DNA from: Lacunisphaera sp.
GTDB taxonomy: Bacteria > Verrucomicrobiota > Verrucomicrobiia > Opitutales > Opitutaceae
Direction: 5' to 3'
NCBI GenBank assembly: GCA_029945445.1
Contig: JAQSCO010000063.1
Location: forward strand, 1-50,832
DNA length: 50,832 nt
The position numbers and the translations under genes were made by a program. Of the stretch, positions 40,725-49,385 are shown piece after piece (within the stretch, counting starts at the first letter, position 1; the number at the start of each line of letters is the position of its first letter). The notes under the pieces were generated by a model, which was not told where the DNA came from, ran no database searches, and saw only the letters and a program-made list of their open reading frames with translations.

Positions 40725-41279
40725 TCAGATGCCTTCGCCGTGGGCGAACTCGAAGACGGGCGGACGCCAATCGGATTCGCCGCCGGTGATCGAGAACTTC
40801 TTCATCGCGCGCAGCGGCGGCGAGTAGATGTGGATCGTCACGAGATCGTGGCCCGGCGACTGCAGGTTCGACACCTGGTGCGTGTCCTCGTCCTCCGAGG
40901 CGCAGATGTGGCCGGCCTCGCATTCGTGGCTGGAGAGGGCGACGACCTGGCCGCAGGGCGAGTGCGCGAAATAGGTCTCGGTGCAGACACCCTGGAGCAC
41001 CTTCAGGCCGCAGGTGGACTGGGCGTGGTTGTGGATGGGGCTGCGCTGGCCGCTGCGCCAGCAGATGACGAGGATCTCATACCACGGGCCGAGCGCGACG
41101 AGATTGCGCTGGTAGGTGGTGGGCTCGAAGCGGACGAACTCCTTCACGTCGTCGATGGTGGCGTGCGAGGCGGCCAGCAGTTCCTGCAGCCGGTCGATGG
41201 TGGCGCGCTGCGTCAGGCCGTTGAGATAGTTGACGAGGGGCTGGAGCTTGGCGGGAACGGGGTGGGAACTGGAGCTCAT
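40725..41279 (-). CDS. Cysteine dioxygenase type I
   Basis: Cysteine dioxygenase oxidises L-cysteine to cysteine sulfinate with Fe(II) and O2. The 184-residue cupin has the iron ligands His83, His85 (PIHNHAQ) and His134 (DTHQVSN), and Tyr152 in IYSPPL. Cys90 in STCGLKVLQG aligns with the mammalian cysteine that forms a Cys-Tyr crosslink; many bacterial enzymes have Gly there. Length is close to the family norm of about 200. It stands downstream of mntR on the same strand, with an inverted repeat between. Confidence 0.9.
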   Translation of the reverse strand: MSSSSHPVPAKLQPLVNYLNGLTQRATIDRLQELLAASHATIDDVKEFVRFEPTTYQRNLVALGPWYEILVICWRSGQRSPIHNHAQSTCGLKVLQGVCTETYFAHSPCGQVVALSSHECEAGHICASEDEDTHQVSNLQSPGHDLVTIHIYSPPLRAMKKFSITGGESDWRPPVFEFAHGEGI

Positions 41280-41311
41280 GGCAGATGGTGTTGCCCGGGA
41301 ACTTGCCGCGC

Positions 41312-41347
41312 GCCGCGGCGGGAGGCAAAAACAAAACCCGCCGCGGC
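41312..41347. other. Perfect 11-bp inverted repeat between mntR and the cysteine dioxygenase gene
   Basis: GCCGCGGCGGG at 41312 pairs with CCCGCCGCGGC at 41337 around a loop that is T-rich on the minus strand. It lies between the mntR stop and the dioxygenase start. It could be an attenuator or terminator for mntR. The T-run lies in the loop, not after the stem, so the call is uncertain. Confidence 0.5.
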
Positions 41348-41356
41348 CGTAGGCCG

Positions 41357-41815
41357 TTAGGATGAAGCGCGGAGCCTGGTCACGAGCGCCGGGTTCTTCT
41401 CCAGGTAGCGCGTGAGCGCCTCGATGGCCTTGAAGGTCTCCGGGCTGATGTGGTGCTCCATGCCCTCGACGTCGTCGTAGACAACCTGCTCGTCGCCGAC
41501 GCCGATGACGTGCAGGAAGTCGGTGAGGAGCTGGTGGCGGTGGGTGATGCGCCGGGCGACCTCGAGGCCGCTGCTGGTCAGCACCATGCCGCGGTATTTT
41601 TCGTATTTGATGAAACCCTCGGCATCGAGGCGCTGCACCATGGCCGTGACGCTGGCCTGCGAGATCTTCAGGCCCGCGGCGATGTCAACGACGCGGGCAT
41701 AGCCCTTGGCTTGGATGAGCTGCTCGATCTTCTCGAGGTAGTCCTCGACCGCCACGGAGGGGCGGGCGCGGGCGGAGCCGCGGGCGCTGCGGGTGGAGCT
41801 GGGGGAGGCGGCCAC
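41357..41815 (-). CDS. mntR: Manganese-responsive regulator MntR (DtxR family)
   Basis: MntR represses manganese uptake genes when Mn2+ binds. The 152-residue product has a winged helix (residues 20-80) and a dimerisation domain. All MntR metal ligands are visible: Asp25 and Glu28 in VEDYLEKI, His94 in RHQLL, and Glu117, Glu120 and His121 in VEGMEHH. An unusual Ser/Ala/Arg-rich leader of about 20 residues precedes the domain. No manganese transporter lies in the window, so targets are elsewhere. The gene upstream, a small membrane protein, is 38 bp away. Confidence 0.92.
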   Translation of the reverse strand: MAASPSSTRSARGSARARPSVAVEDYLEKIEQLIQAKGYARVVDIAAGLKISQASVTAMVQRLDAEGFIKYEKYRGMVLTSSGLEVARRITHRHQLLTDFLHVIGVGDEQVVYDDVEGMEHHISPETFKAIEALTRYLEKNPALVTRLRASS

Positions 41816-41853
41816 GGGGGGCGGGGGACGGGCCGCGGACGCGCGGCGCGGGG

Positions 41854-42090
41854 TTACTTGCGTGAGTCGACCTGGAACTTGAAGACGACCTTCAGCATCT
41901 GCAGGGCGAGCCAGAAGACGCCGGTCATGCAGCCGGCGGCGGAAGCGCCGAAGAACATGACCATCCTCGGGTCGTTCGACGGCACATGGGAGTTCACGAG
42001 CCAGTAGAAGATGACGAACGCGATCGCCGAGAGCACGAGGTCGATGACGAGGGAGACGACGGAAAAGGACTTTTTCTCAGGCGAGGCCAT
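41854..42090 (-). CDS. Small two-helix membrane protein
   Basis: The 78-residue product starts MASPEKKSFSVVSL and has two predicted membrane segments (about residues 10-30 and 43-66), with a short loop NSHVPSNDP. The C-terminus is basic (KVVFKFQVDSRK). I do not recognise a family. It is co-directional with mntR, 38 bp upstream of it, and divergent from the four-helix-bundle gene. The ATG at 42090 is chosen over the longer frame because the leader has no features. Confidence 0.7.
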   Translation of the reverse strand: MASPEKKSFSVVSLVIDLVLSAIAFVIFYWLVNSHVPSNDPRMVMFFGASAAGCMTGVFWLALQMLKVVFKFQVDSRK

Positions 42091-42239
42091 CCCGGAAACA
42101 GAAGGAGGCCGGCCGGTTTTGTCGAACTGAAACTTGCCCGGTTGGCCGGCGTCTTGCATTTCAGCCTTTTACCCCGGCCAGGAAGGCGCTAACTGTCCCG
42201 GCTGCGGGCCGGGGCCCGCGCCACCACCCTCCACGCCTC

Positions 42240-42926
42240 ATGCAATTCGGCCGTCTCCGCTTTGTGCTCATCCTCGCCCTGCTGGCCTCGAACCTCCTCG
42301 TCGGCGTGCTGAGCCTGTTCTTCCTGCGCTCGATGGACCAGCGCTACGGCGCGCTGTTCGACCGGAGCGTGGCGCCGATCAACAGCCTGCGCACCCTCAC
42401 CCGGGAACTCAGCAGCGTGCAGCGCCTGGCCCGCCGTGCCGTCGATCCGGACAACGAGACAGCCTGGGCGGGACTGCTCCCGCAGATGGACGAGGCCAGC
42501 AACGCCGTCCTCGTGCACGCCTTGGAAATTTCCCGCGCCGACCTGTTCCGGGAAACCCGGCACCACACGGTCCTCGGCCGGATCGCCAAGGAATATGACC
42601 AGAAGGTGGACAAGTTCCTCGTGCTGGCGCGCGCCAAGCAGCTCACCGAGGCCAACAAATTCAACGTCGAGGAACTGCGGCCGTGCTACGACAGCTACCA
42701 GCTCGCGCTGGACGCGGCCGCCGACTACGTGCAACAGCAGGGCAGCGACCTGCGCGACCGTTATGCGGAGGACACCCGGATGTTCGGCGGATTCCTGCTG
42801 GCCTTCGCCGGCTGGCCGCTGCTGGCGGCGGGCGTGCTCATCATCGTGATGGGCCTGCTGGTCGTCGGGCTGTTCGCCGCGGTGTTTTTCCCGCGGCTAT
42901 TCGCCTCCAAGGAAACCCCGGCCTGA
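42240..42926 (+). CDS. Membrane protein with a chemoreceptor-like four-helix-bundle sensor domain
   Basis: The 228-residue product has an N-terminal membrane helix (residues 8-30), a periplasmic helical region (30-180) with the MCP four-helix-bundle pattern (QRYGALFDRSVAPINSLRTL near the start), and a second membrane helix near 190-220. It ends soon after, so it lacks HAMP and signalling domains. It could be a stand-alone sensor or modulator, or a truncated receptor; no frame for the missing part follows. It converges with the adenine deaminase gene 10 bp away. Confidence 0.75.
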   Translation: MQFGRLRFVLILALLASNLLVGVLSLFFLRSMDQRYGALFDRSVAPINSLRTLTRELSSVQRLARRAVDPDNETAWAGLLPQMDEASNAVLVHALEISRADLFRETRHHTVLGRIAKEYDQKVDKFLVLARAKQLTEANKFNVEELRPCYDSYQLALDAAADYVQQQGSDLRDRYAEDTRMFGGFLLAFAGWPLLAAGVLIIVMGLLVVGLFAAVFFPRLFASKETPA

Positions 42927-42936
42927 CGCGCCGCCG

Positions 42937-44748
42937 TCAGCGCGGCTCAAACAAGGGCAGGATCTGCATGCCCGGCACCGTGACCAGGCCCCGGTCGGTG
43001 ATGCGGACCTCCGGGATGACGGACAGCGGGATCAGGTTGAAGCCCATGTAGGGCAGGGTGCAGCCGGCGGCGGTCCACGCGGCCTTGAGGGCGGTGGACT
43101 CCTTCGCCACGGCGGTGGCGCGCTTGTCCGAGAGCAGGCCGGCGATGGGCAGCGCGACCTTTGCGACAACCTTGCCGCCGCGGATGACGCAGACACCGCC
43201 CCGCATGGCCTTGATGGTTTTCAGCGCAAGCTGCAGGTCGGCCTCGTTGGTGCCGGCGAGGATGATGTTGTGCGCATCGTGGCCGACCGAGCTGCCGACG
43301 GCGCCCTCGCGGAGGTTGAAGTCCTTGAGCAGGCCGTGGGCGACGTTGCCGTTCTTCCCGTGGCGCTCGACGACCGTGACGAAGCACAGGCCGTGCTGTA
43401 CGAAGAGGTCGGCCCACGTGCTACCGGCCGCCGGGTCGAGGGTGATCTTGTCGTGGAAGAGAATGATGCCGGGCAGCGCCGTGCGGATCACGTTGGCCGT
43501 GACGGGACCGGCCGGGAGGGCGGGGGTGAGCGTCAGGTTCGGCGCGACCTTGATCGTCTGGTAGGCGGCCTTCGGGTAGCGGTAGCGCTTCGACAAGGCC
43601 TTGGCCAGGACCGGCGTGATCTGGCGGTCCTCGACCACGAGTTCGCCGCCATACCAGGTGTTTTGCGGGACAAGGTCGTCGTTGAGCAGCACGAGATCGG
43701 CGCGGCGGGCCGGGGCGAGGCCGCCGATGTCGCCGTCCTTCGCGTAGCGCGTCGCCGGGTGCAGCGAGCCCATGCTCCAGGCACCGGTGGTGCTGATGCC
43801 GTGCTTCACGGCCTCGCGCACGACCCAGTCCAGGCCAAACAGGAACAGGTCATCGGCGTCGCGGTCATCGGTGCAGACGCACACGCGCTTCGGGTTGGCG
43901 CCGAGTTCGGTGACGGTCTTGATCGCCAGCGGCAGCGAGTGCCACGGCGTGGTCGGCGGCCCGCCGCGGAGGAAAATCCACAGGCCGTTCTCGAGGAAGT
44001 CGTCGGCGATGTCGCGGTCGATCGATTCGTGGGTGTCGTTGATGCCGCTGGCGGCGCCGGCGGCGACGAACTCGCGGCCGTAGATGTGGCCGCAGACCGG
44101 CCGGCCGCGCCGGATGGCCTCGGCCAGGATGGCGTGGCTGCGCTTGTCGCCCAGCGCGACCTGGACGAAGTCCATTTTCTCGCCGAGCGCGACGGCCTCG
44201 GGCCACTTGTCGAAGAGCCGGCCGATCTTGGCGGGGGTCAGGTCGCCGCCGGCGGTCTCGAAGTAGGGGGAGGTGGCCGGCACGGTGCTCGGGACGGTGA
44301 GGAAGATGTTGAGCGGCGCCTGCCGGGCGTCGCGCAGCATCCATTCGATGCCGGCGGCATCGCACACGTTCCCGATCTCGTGGCTGTCGCAGAAGATGGT
44401 CGTGGTGCCGTTGAGCAGCGCGCCCTCGGCGTAGGCGCAGGCGGTCATCATCGAGCTCTCGATGTGGATGTGCGGGTCGACCAGGCCGGGGGCCAGGATG
44501 CCGCCGCGGGCGTCGTAAACCCTGGTCCGCTTCCCCTGGGCGCGCTGGAACGTGCCGGCGGGTTTCACGGCGGCGATGCGGCCGGACTTGATCCAGACCT
44601 CGCGCCCGGGATGGATGCGCTCCGTGTAGGTGGAGAGCAGGCGCCCGCCGGTAATGACGAGGTCGGGTGCCTCGCGGCCCATCGCGACAGCGGCGAGCGA
44701 GCGGGTGACGGTCTGGAGTGGTGGGACGGAGAAGCGGGTGAGGGTCAT
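42937..44748 (-). CDS. ade: Adenine deaminase
   Basis: Adenine deaminase converts adenine to hypoxanthine and ammonia in purine salvage. The 603-residue amidohydrolase has the metal motif DPHIHIESS near residue 92, further histidines in GHIYGREF and [20 protein letters not shown], and the C-terminal [20 protein letters not shown] typical of Ade. It is 36 bp downstream of the Xaa-Pro peptidase gene, so both may be cotranscribed. Confidence 0.94.
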   Translation of the reverse strand: MTLTRFSVPPLQTVTRSLAAVAMGREAPDLVITGGRLLSTYTERIHPGREVWIKSGRIAAVKPAGTFQRAQGKRTRVYDARGGILAPGLVDPHIHIESSMMTACAYAEGALLNGTTTIFCDSHEIGNVCDAAGIEWMLRDARQAPLNIFLTVPSTVPATSPYFETAGGDLTPAKIGRLFDKWPEAVALGEKMDFVQVALGDKRSHAILAEAIRRGRPVCGHIYGREFVAAGAASGINDTHESIDRDIADDFLENGLWIFLRGGPPTTPWHSLPLAIKTVTELGANPKRVCVCTDDRDADDLFLFGLDWVVREAVKHGISTTGAWSMGSLHPATRYAKDGDIGGLAPARRADLVLLNDDLVPQNTWYGGELVVEDRQITPVLAKALSKRYRYPKAAYQTIKVAPNLTLTPALPAGPVTANVIRTALPGIILFHDKITLDPAAGSTWADLFVQHGLCFVTVVERHGKNGNVAHGLLKDFNLREGAVGSSVGHDAHNIILAGTNEADLQLALKTIKAMRGGVCVIRGGKVVAKVALPIAGLLSDKRATAVAKESTALKAAWTAAGCTLPYMGFNLIPLSVIPEVRITDRGLVTVPGMQILPLFEPR

Positions 44749-44784
44749 GGGAAATGAATCAGCAGTCGTGGGGTCGGGGGAGGC

Positions 44785-46056
44785 TCAAATCCCCTTCGGG
44801 ATCGCCGCGGTCAGGTTCACCGGGGCGCCCTCGGTGATCAGCAGGTTGTCCTCAAAGCGCACGCCGCCGAGGCCAAGGCATTTTTCCGCCAGCGGCCAGT
44901 TCACGGCGTCGCGGTATTTCGCGCGGCGGGCCGGGTCGTTGAGCAGCGCGGGGATGAAATAAAGGCCGGGCTCGACCGTGACGATGTAGCCGGGGCGCAG
45001 GATGAGGTCCATGCGGAGGGTGCGCAGGGACGGGCGCGGGTCCTTGGCGCGGCCGGGCTCCAGTCCGCTGGCGTCGCGTACGCCGAGCCCGAGCATGTGG
45101 CCGAGGCCGTGCGGAAAAAACAGCGTGTGCGCCTCCTGCTCGACGAGCGATTCGGGTTTCCCTTTCATCACGCCCATGGTCACGAGGGCGCCGACCATGT
45201 CCAGCGCGGCGCCGAAATGGACGTCTTTCCACTCCGCCCCGGGCCGGCAGCGCGCGCAGGCGCGGACCTCGGCGCTGAGCACCGCGGCCGCGAGGTCGCG
45301 CTGGAACGCCGTGGGCTGGCCCGCCACGTAGGTGCGGGTCACGTCGATCACGTAGCGGTCCAGCTGCGCGCCGGAATCGATCAGGATAAAGTCGCCGTCT
45401 TTTGCCACGCGATCGGGCGAGGGCGTGCCGTGCAGCACGGCGCTCTGCGCGCCGATGCCCACGATGGAATCATAACCGGTCACCTGCGCGCCGTGGCGGA
45501 AATACTCGGCCTCGAGTTCGATCTGCAGCTGGCGCTCGCTGACGCCGGGCCGGAGCAGCGGCTGGATGGCCGCGTAGCCCGCGGTGGTCGCGACGGCACA
45601 GCGGTTCATCAAATCAATCTCGGCGGGCTCCTTGACGCGGCGGGAATGCTTGTAGGCCTCGCGCACCTCGGCGGTGCGCGGCTCGTCGGCGGCCACGCCG
45701 GCCACCGGCGCGCCGAGCAGGACGATGCGGCGGCCCTGGCGTGCGGCGAGCCAGCCGGGAAGTTTGCCGAGCAGTTCGCCGGGCTGCTGCGTGCGGCCTT
45801 CCCACACGCGCTCGGCCTCGGTGACCTCGGGCACGAATGAAACCCAGCCGCTCTTCGGGTCGTAGGCGATGACGCCGCCCATGGCGTCGGCGAGGCCGGT
45901 CAGGTAGTAATACTCCTGGTGCGCGATGAACGGCAGCTGGGCGTCGCTGATCTCGGGCTTGGCAATCGGCTGGCCGGCACCGGCGAGCAGGATCTCGTCC
46001 GTGAGGCCGAGTTGCGGGGCGATGCGGGCGCGGCGGGCGGCGTAGTCGATGGGCAT
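44785..46056 (-). CDS. Xaa-Pro aminopeptidase-like M24B metallopeptidase
   Basis: The 423-residue protein has an N-terminal creatinase domain and a C-terminal pita-bread domain. The dimetal ligands are visible: two Asp in ILIDSGAQLDRYVIDVTRTY, His in FFPHGLGHMLGLGVRD, Glu in VTVEPGLYF, and Glu in GVRFEDNLLI. It removes an N-terminal residue next to proline. No signal peptide is seen, so it is cytoplasmic. It precedes ade by 36 bp. A palindromic element separates it from the YdiJ-type gene upstream. Confidence 0.93.
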   Translation of the reverse strand: MPIDYAARRARIAPQLGLTDEILLAGAGQPIAKPEISDAQLPFIAHQEYYYLTGLADAMGGVIAYDPKSGWVSFVPEVTEAERVWEGRTQQPGELLGKLPGWLAARQGRRIVLLGAPVAGVAADEPRTAEVREAYKHSRRVKEPAEIDLMNRCAVATTAGYAAIQPLLRPGVSERQLQIELEAEYFRHGAQVTGYDSIVGIGAQSAVLHGTPSPDRVAKDGDFILIDSGAQLDRYVIDVTRTYVAGQPTAFQRDLAAAVLSAEVRACARCRPGAEWKDVHFGAALDMVGALVTMGVMKGKPESLVEQEAHTLFFPHGLGHMLGLGVRDASGLEPGRAKDPRPSLRTLRMDLILRPGYIVTVEPGLYFIPALLNDPARRAKYRDAVNWPLAEKCLGLGGVRFEDNLLITEGAPVNLTAAIPKGI

Positions 46057-46065
46057 GCCTCCTTA

Positions 46066-46166
46066 TGTAGGGCGGGATGGCCGATCCCGCCAACGATAAA
46101 GGACAGGGCGAATCATCCGGATGAGCCGTTAACAACGGATGGCCCGTCGGGACAATACGCCCTACA
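46066..46166. repeat. Long palindromic element, TGTAGGG type, supplying a stop codon
   Basis: The ends are TGTAGGGCG and CGCCCTACA. The left hairpin is GCGGGAT/ATCCCGC. The inner 50 bp contain a second weaker inverted repeat (CATCCGGATG). The right end overlaps the last codon of the YdiJ-type gene: its TAG stop at 46162-46164 lies within CCCTACA. It is about 101 bp, longer than the 10309 copy. Confidence 0.8.
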
Positions 46167-49100
46167 GCAGCGCGGCGTGCAGGATCTCGACCGGATGCAG
46201 TGCCGTGCGGCCGGTGCCGTCCTTGATCTGGTGGCGGCAACTAGTGCCGGGCGCCGCGACGAGCGTGTCGGCCGGCGCGCTGCGCACGGCGGGGAAGAGC
46301 ACGAGCTCGCCGATCTGCTGCGAGACATCGAAATGCTCCGCCTCGTAACCGAACGAACCCGCCATGCCGCAGCAGCCGGACGGAATGACGGTCACCTGGT
46401 GGCCGGCGGGCAGCTCGAGCATCTGCACGGTCGGCGCGAGTGACGACAGCGCCTTCTGGTGGCAGTGGCCGTGAAGCTTGATCGCCTGCGGGCGGGACGT
46501 GAAGGCCGCGCGGCTGATGCGGCCGGCGGCGGCCTCGCGCGCGATGAACTCGTCGATGAGCAGCGCGTTCTTCGCGAGGGCGTGGGCGGCGGCGAGCAGC
46601 GCATCCGGCACGAGATCGGGATATTCGTCGCGGAAACCGAGGATGCACGACGGCTCGAGGCCGATCAGCGGGGACTGCGCGGTGACGACGTCCTTCAGCA
46701 GCTCGACGTTCTTGATGGCGAATTGCTGCGCCTCGCGCACGAGGCCCTTCGAGAAGTGCGCGCGGCCGCTCTCGACGTGATTCGGAATGACGACCTCGTA
46801 GCCGAGCCGGTTGAGGAGCTGCACGGCCTTGATGCCGACGGGCGTGTCGTTGTAGTTCGTGAACTCGTCGCAGAAGAGGAAGACCTTCCCGTGGGGGAAG
46901 GGATTGTCTTTTATTGGAGGGCCCGCCTCCGTGCGGGCCGCGGCACGCAGAGACGCGTGCCCTCCACCAATTCCAACCTTATTCGCGTGTTGCGCGTGCC
47001 ATACGGCCAGCGTTGTGGCGTGCAGCGTGGGCATACTGCGCTTTTGGGCGAAGCCGGCGAAGCGCTTCACCAGGCCACTTGTAATATAATACGTTACAAC
47101 GGCGTTGTAGAGCCGCGGGACTTTCGAGGCCCACTTCATCGATGTGTTGAAGTTTGCTACAAGGCGCGAGCGGAGCGGGATGCCGTTCGCATCATAGTAG
47201 TGCTGCTGCCACTCGGCCTTGAGGCGGGCGACGTCGACGTTGGACGGGCACTCGGACTTGCAGCCCTTGCACGAGAGGCAGAGGTCCATGACCTCCTTCA
47301 CCTGCGCGCTGTCCCAGGCGTTCATGCCCTCGCGCGAGTCGGTGAGGACCTGGCGCAGCATGTTGGCGCGGGCGCGGGTGGTGTCCTGCTCGTTGCGCGT
47401 CGCCATGTAGCTCGGGCACATGGTGCCGCCCATGAGGTGGGACTTGCGGCACTCGCCGACGCCGTTGCATTTCTCGGCGGCGCGGAGCACGCCCTGCGCG
47501 GCGCGGAAATTGAAGACGGTCTTGATCTCCGGTGCCGGGTGGTCGGGCCCGTGCCGCAGCGAGGTGTCCATCGGCGGCGTGTCGATGATCTTGCCCGGGT
47601 TGAACCGGCCGTGCGGGTCGAAGGTCTCCTTCACGCGGCGCATCATCGCGTAGCACTCGGGTCCGACCATGAAGGGGATAAACTCGCCGCGGAGGCGGCC
47701 GTCGCCGTGCTCGCCCGAGAGGGAGCCCCGGTATTTCTTCACGAGGTGGGCGACGTCGGTGGCGATGCCGCGGAAGAACTTCAGGCCCTCCTTGGTCTTG
47801 AGGTCGAAGAGCGGGCGCGTGTGCAGCTCGCCGGCGCCAGCGTGGGCGTAGTAGACGCTGCTGATGCCGTATTTTCCCCGCATCAACTGGTCGAACTCGG
47901 CGATGTAGGCCGGCAGGTCCTCGACGGCGACGGCTGTATCCTCCACGACCTCGCGCGGCTTGGCGTCGCCGGGGACGTTCATCATGAGGCCTTGGCCGGC
48001 GCGGCGGAGGTCCCAGACCTTGTTGGCGTCGTCGCCCCAGAGCACGGGGAAGGCGTAGCCGAGGCCAGCGGCGCGCATTTCCTCCTCCATGGTCTTCATG
48101 GTCGCCTCGATGGCGGCGCGGTCGGCGTGGCGGACCTCGATGACGAGCACGGCGCCCGGGTCACCCTGGACGAAGAAGCGGTTCTTGGCCTGCTCGAGGT
48201 TGACCTTGGTGCACTCGAGGATGTGGCGGTCGATCAGCTCGCAGCCGAACGGCCGGTGGCGCATCGCGATGAGCGTGGCGTGCAGCGAGTCCTGGATGGT
48301 CGCGAAATGCGCGCACAGCAGCGCGCCCGGCGGCGGCAGCGGCTCGATGTTCAGCTCGAACTCGACGCCGAGGAAGAGCGTGCCCTCGGAGCCGGCGAGC
48401 AGCTGGCAGAGGTTGAAGGGCTTGGCCGACGCCGGGTCGAAGACGTCGCACTCCATCAGCCGGTCGAGCGCGTAGCCGGTGTTGCGGCGCGTGACGGTGG
48501 GCTTCGGGTAGTGGTCGCGGATGAGCTGGCGGTTCCTCGCGTCGCCCAGCAGGTCGCGGACGGTGCGGTAGATTTTGGTCTCGAGGGTGTCGGGGCCGGC
48601 GCATTTGGCCGCGAACTCGGCGGCGGTCAACGGGCCGAAGGTCGCCGCGGAGCCGTCGCTCAAAAAGCCGCGGACGGAGACGAGGTGTTCGCGGACGGTG
48701 CCGTGGACGATGGAGTTGGCGCCGCAGGAGTTGTTGCCGACCATGCCGCCGATCATCGCGCGGTTGGCGGTGGAGGTTTCCGGCGTGAAGAAGAGCCCGT
48801 GCGGCTGGAGGTAAAGGTTGAGCTCGTTGCGGACGACGCCCGGTTGCACGCGCACGCGGCGCGCGGCCGCGTCGAGTGAGATGATGCGGTGCAGGTGGCG
48901 GCCGACATCGACGACGATGCCCGAACCGACCACCTGGCCCGCGAGGGAGGTGCCCGCGGTGCGCGGGATGAGGCCGAGGTCGGTGTGATTGGCGAAGGCG
49001 ATGAGCTCGCGCAGGTCCGCCTCGGTTTTCGGCAGCGCGACGGCGACGGGCATCTCCTGGTATTCAGAGGCGTCGGTCGCATAGAGCGCGCGCATCGTGC

Positions 49101-49173
49101 GGTCGAAGTGCAGTTCGCCCGTCAGCCGGGCGGCCAGGGACGACAGGTCGGGGGAGTTGGCAACGGCAGGCAT
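46162..49173 (-). CDS. FAD-linked oxidase / Fe-S oxidoreductase (YdiJ-like, D-2-hydroxyacid dehydrogenase)
   Basis: The 1003-residue fusion has an FAD-binding PCMH domain (TAGTSLAGQ at 73-80), a FAD-oxidase C domain, two [4Fe-4S] motifs including CLSCKGCKSECP (Cys632, 635, 638, 642), and a C-terminal heterodisulfide-reductase-like domain (GCCGMAGSFGYE). YdiJ proteins oxidise D-2-hydroxyglutarate or D-lactate and pass electrons to the membrane. The ATG at 49173 matches the usual start; a frame extension to 49284 has no support. Residues about 736-753, in the linker before HGKVFLFCDEFTNYND, are encoded by a 52-bp palindromic element at 46915-46966. The stop codon lies in another such element. 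It is divergent from the gene at 49386. Confidence 0.9.
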   Translation of the reverse strand: MPAVANSPDLSSLAARLTGELHFDRTMRALYATDASEYQEMPVAVALPKTEADLRELIAFANHTDLGLIPRTAGTSLAGQVVGSGIVVDVGRHLHRIISLDAAARRVRVQPGVVRNELNLYLQPHGLFFTPETSTANRAMIGGMVGNNSCGANSIVHGTVREHLVSVRGFLSDGSAATFGPLTAAEFAAKCAGPDTLETKIYRTVRDLLGDARNRQLIRDHYPKPTVTRRNTGYALDRLMECDVFDPASAKPFNLCQLLAGSEGTLFLGVEFELNIEPLPPPGALLCAHFATIQDSLHATLIAMRHRPFGCELIDRHILECTKVNLEQAKNRFFVQGDPGAVLVIEVRHADRAAIEATMKTMEEEMRAAGLGYAFPVLWGDDANKVWDLRRAGQGLMMNVPGDAKPREVVEDTAVAVEDLPAYIAEFDQLMRGKYGISSVYYAHAGAGELHTRPLFDLKTKEGLKFFRGIATDVAHLVKKYRGSLSGEHGDGRLRGEFIPFMVGPECYAMMRRVKETFDPHGRFNPGKIIDTPPMDTSLRHGPDHPAPEIKTVFNFRAAQGVLRAAEKCNGVGECRKSHLMGGTMCPSYMATRNEQDTTRARANMLRQVLTDSREGMNAWDSAQVKEVMDLCLSCKGCKSECPSNVDVARLKAEWQQHYYDANGIPLRSRLVANFNTSMKWASKVPRLYNAVVTYYITSGLVKRFAGFAQKRSMPTLHATTLAVWHAQHANKVGIGGGHASLRAAARTEAGPPIKDNPFPHGKVFLFCDEFTNYNDTPVGIKAVQLLNRLGYEVVIPNHVESGRAHFSKGLVREAQQFAIKNVELLKDVVTAQSPLIGLEPSCILGFRDEYPDLVPDALLAAAHALAKNALLIDEFIAREAAAGRISRAAFTSRPQAIKLHGHCHQKALSSLAPTVQMLELPAGHQVTVIPSGCCGMAGSFGYEAEHFDVSQQIGELVLFPAVRSAPADTLVAAPGTSCRHQIKDGTGRTALHPVEILHAALL
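46915..46966. repeat. 52-bp palindromic element inside the YdiJ-type coding sequence
   Basis: Ends TGGAGGG and CCCTCCA are intact. Hairpin 1 is GGCCCGC/GCGGGCC with loop CTCCGT. Hairpin 2 is GCACGC/GCGTGC with loop AGAGAC. The length equals the intergenic copy at 14087. The reading frame continues through it; the translated part reads GGGHASLRAAARTEAGPP. Confidence 0.9.
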
Positions 49174-49335
49174 GAGGGTGAACAACTTTTGTAGAAGCCG
49201 GATTTGGCTTTGGCGAGCCTGCGGTGGGCGGGCGTCAGTTTCCAGCCCGACGCCGGTGCGCCGGCTTGCCGCCGATGGGGACATCGGCGACCACCTGCCA
49301 TACTCATCTACTCCTTTCGGCCCAGCAGAACAGGC

Positions 49336-49364
49336 TTGGACAATACCGGTGCGCGGATTTATGT
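49336..49364 (+). promoter_or_regulatory. Candidate promoter of the VOC-like gene
   Basis: TTGGAC at 49336 and TTATGT at 49359 are 17 bases apart, a standard spacing, and lie 22 bp before the ATG. The -10 box is a moderate match. No operator was identified in the 212-bp divergent region. Confidence 0.4.
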
Positions 49365-49385
49365 CATAAGCCTCATCCCCACGTC

